From CAZBSE01 sp964494385 (GTDB taxonomy: Bacteria > Actinomycetota > Humimicrobiia > Humimicrobiales > Humimicrobiaceae), in contig CAZBSE010000043.1 of the NCBI GenBank assembly GCA_964494385.1, positions 1 through 5,418 on the forward strand: DNA of 5,418 bases, given 5' to 3'. The notes under the pieces are model-generated. The model did not search any database and was not told the DNA's origin. It saw only the letters and a program-made list of their open reading frames with translations. Positions 5,355-5,418 of this stretch are shown in pieces. Within the stretch, counting starts at the first letter, position 1; every line of letters starts with the position of its first letter. A program made the translations under genes and the position numbers.

Positions 5355-5418
5355 CAATATATCGCTTAAAATCTAAATTAAAAGATTCGTTATTTAATAA
5401 TACTTAGAAGAATGTGGT

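Larger units (their letters stand above)
5095..5376 (+). pseudogene. Possible gene remnant interrupted by one stop
   Basis: One + frame stays open from 5095 to a TAA at 5284-5286, about 63 codons, and continues a further 29 codons to a TAA at 5374-5376. In DNA this AT-rich such openness is unusual. The readings include IERFIYFGTTINSNKF and, after the stop, GSLSKRYLEPDNKRFKF. There is no good start or ribosome-binding site (GTG at 5122 is the first candidate). I recognise no family. It overlaps repeat copies D and C, so it may be the coding remnant from which the repeats derive, or simply chance. Confidence 0.25.
5018..5418. other. Gene-free right end: heliorhodopsin control region, repeats and a broken frame
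   Basis: These 401 bp contain no intact gene. The left 70 bp are the heliorhodopsin control region. From about 5095 rightwards there are an inverted repeat copy (D), a direct copy (C) and a long frame with one stop, each listed separately. No RNA gene or complete insertion sequence is visible. Confidence 0.6.

Overview
The window is a low-GC (roughly one third G+C by eye) stretch of a prokaryotic chromosome carrying six protein genes, one of them cut by the left edge. A bacterium is the best reading. The heliorhodopsin gene has a full AAGGAGGT ribosome-binding site, a TTGAGA-N17-TATAAT promoter precedes the DUF6512 gene, and a lipobox-type lipoprotein is present. Heliorhodopsins are most common in monoderm lineages (Actinobacteria, Chloroflexi, Firmicutes-like groups, some archaea), so a monoderm, possibly anaerobic, bacterium is likely. 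No marker here fixes the phylum, and an archaeon is not strictly excluded because two genes lack a Shine-Dalgarno site.

Left part (1-1708, + strand): the C-terminal half of an aldo/keto reductase, then a tightly coupled two-gene module. This is a small three-helix, His-containing membrane protein (probable cytochrome b) followed 11 nt later by a lipoprotein of the sulfite oxidase/MsrP molybdopterin fold. Together they look like an MsrPQ-like extracytoplasmic redox couple in which the membrane protein exchanges electrons between quinone and a surface molybdoenzyme. The substrate is unknown.

Middle part (1723-3264): a minus-strand gene for an uncharacterised 323-residue protein with a Cys cluster and a segment resembling the start of an ADP-ribosyltransferase fold, then a divergent small gene for a degenerate GIY-YIG protein. 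The AT-rich gap between them holds two copies of a degenerate repeat of about 45-50 bp. More copies, one of them inverted, lie near the right end of the window.

Right part (3550-5418): a DUF6512 membrane protein (+) converges on a heliorhodopsin gene (-) that keeps the retinal lysine, the counterion glutamate and both conserved histidines. The heliorhodopsin promoter region carries a perfect 16-bp palindrome overlapping a near-consensus PerR/Fur-type box, which suggests stress- or metal-responsive control. The last 400 bp contain no intact gene: they hold the heliorhodopsin control region, two repeat copies and a reading frame broken by one stop.

The most noteworthy points are the heliorhodopsin with its PerR-like operator, the previously unnamed repeat family that brackets the heliorhodopsin/DUF6512/GIY-YIG segment, and the possible ADP-ribosyltransferase-like protein. 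No retinal or carotenoid gene is visible in the window.
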